Origin: Zeimonas sp964481165
GTDB taxonomy: Bacteria > Pseudomonadota > Gammaproteobacteria > Burkholderiales > Burkholderiaceae_E
Direction of reading: 5' to 3'
DNA: 23,351 nt
Assembly: GCA_964481165.1 (NCBI GenBank)
Contig: CAYZYC010000034.1
Span: 1 to 23,351 of the forward strand
This document shows positions 22,865 through 23,351 of this stretch, piece after piece. Numbering within the stretch: position 1 is the first letter of the stretch; the number at the start of each line of letters is the position of its first letter. The notes under the pieces are model-generated. The model worked only from the letters and a program-made list of their open reading frames with translations, was not told where the DNA came from and made no database searches. The translations under genes and the position numbers were made by a program.

Positions 22865-22883
22865 AATAACGATTCGCATTAAG
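22865..22883 (-). promoter_or_regulatory. Fur box upstream of bfd
   Basis: The minus-strand 19-mer CTTAATGCGAATCGTTATT matches the consensus GATAATGATAATCATTATC at 13 of 19 positions by direct count. It sits in an isolated AT-rich patch (22855-22895) that also contains possible bfd -10 sequences such as TTAGAT. Binding of Fe-Fur here would repress bfd. Confidence 0.7.
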
Positions 22884-22920
22884 ATTACAAGAAGTTCGGG
22901 CGCTGTGCAAGCGTCGGTTT

Positions 22921-23029
22921 CGCCCCGCCCGCCCCGACCGTCCTGACCCTGACTACCCCGACCCCGCAGCGCCCCCACTGCCCCCGACGCTCCTCCCCCT
23001 TCTCCACGCCACCACCATCCCGAACCGCC
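22921..23029 (+). promoter_or_regulatory. C-rich, G-poor leader upstream of ilvD (possible Rho-loading region)
   Basis: In 22921-23030 I count 67 C and 17 G out of 110 bases, with runs such as CCCCC and TCCTCCCCCTTCTCC and no Shine-Dalgarno before the ilvD ATG. Such C-over-G bubbles in RNA are typical of Rho utilisation sites. No leader peptide with repeated Ile, Leu or Val codons was found. Confidence 0.35.
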
Positions 23030-23351
23030 ATGTCTTCGAACCGCCGCAGCCGAAACATCACCGAAGGCGTCGCCCGCGCCCCCAATCGCTCGATGTACTA
23101 CGCGATGGGATACCGGCGCAGCGATTTCGCCAACCCGATGATCGGAATCGCCAACGGCCACAGCACGATCACTCCGTGCAATTCGGGGCTGCAGGCGCTC
23201 GCCGACTCGGCCATCGAGGCCGTCACCGCGGCTGGGGCCAACGCGCAGGTGTTCGGCACCCCGACGATCTCCGACGGGATGGCGATGGGCACCGAGGGGA
23301 TGAAGTACTCGCTCGTCTCGCGCGAGGTGATCTCCGACTGCGTCGAGACCT
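23030..23351 (+). CDS. ilvD: Dihydroxy-acid dehydratase IlvD, 5' part only
   Basis: IlvD is an iron-sulfur dehydratase in valine, leucine and isoleucine synthesis. The first 107 residues are present before the window ends: MSSNRRSRNITEGVARAPNRSMYYAMGYRRSDF, then NPMIGIANGHSTITPCNSGLQ with the first cluster-ligand cysteine, and FGTPTISDGMAMGTEGMKYSLVSREVISDCVET with the substrate/Mg2+ region SDG. About 450 further residues should lie beyond the edge. The N-terminus matches the roughly 560-residue type common in Burkholderiales. There is no ribosome site; a C-rich leader precedes it. Confidence 0.96.
   Translation, partial: MSSNRRSRNITEGVARAPNRSMYYAMGYRRSDFANPMIGIANGHSTITPCNSGLQALADSAIEAVTAAGANAQVFGTPTISDGMAMGTEGMKYSLVSREVISDCVET

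Overview
The window reads as a GC-rich (about two thirds G+C by eye) chromosomal scaffold of a betaproteobacterium, most likely order Burkholderiales. The evidence is the style of the proteins (HrcA, DapB, Fur, IlvD and bacterioferritin all resemble betaproteobacterial versions from memory), the runs recN / fur / bamE / dapB ... exbB / exbD and zapB-like / zapA / 6S RNA, and lgt lying close to ilvD. No genus can be assigned. A run of exactly 100 N (5788-5887) marks an assembly gap that cuts off the end of dapB. Both window ends cut through sequence; the right end cuts ilvD.

Layout. 1-220: an 18-bp tandem repeat and no convincing gene. 221-3937: hrcA (-) diverging from nadK and recN (+). 4026-5787: fur (-) diverging from bamE and dapB (+). 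5921-9120: a ChaN-like lipoprotein gene (-) diverging from tonB-exbB-exbD (+). 9187-12703: a minus-strand operon parA-tldD-tldE with overlapping ends. 12765-14979: a BtuB-type TonB-dependent receptor gene (-) preceded by a full cobalamin riboswitch whose -10 element lies in the last codons of the upstream dsbD/scsB gene (14980-17394, -). 17528-18778: a ZapB-like coiled-coil gene, zapA, 6S RNA and an EVE-domain gene (+). 18789-21945: tauE-like permease (+) overlapping tail-to-tail with a malonyl-CoA synthetase gene, which follows lgt (both -). 22081-23351: bacterioferritin (+) facing its ferredoxin bfd (-), a Fur box, then the start of ilvD (+).

How it works together. Much of the window concerns iron and TonB-dependent uptake: the Fur regulator, a haem/iron-type ChaN lipoprotein, a TonB-ExbB-ExbD motor, a B12-type receptor powered by such a motor and controlled by a riboswitch, iron storage (Bfr) and the ferredoxin that helps release stored iron (Bfd, with a good Fur box). 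The remainder is housekeeping: heat-shock repression, NADP synthesis, DNA repair, outer-membrane assembly, lysine biosynthesis, lipoprotein maturation, cell division, global transcription control (6S RNA) and branched-chain amino acid synthesis.

No wholly new system is evident. The observations most worth following are: several genes whose -10 hexamers sit 6-8 nt before the start codon (predicted leaderless mRNAs: hrcA, nadK, tonB, zapB-like); a strong dyad over the tonB promoter; the overlapping parA-tldD-tldE operon; short tandem repeats with unit lengths that are multiples of three at gene ends; a ferroxidase-position substitution in Bfr; and a very C-rich, G-poor leader before ilvD.
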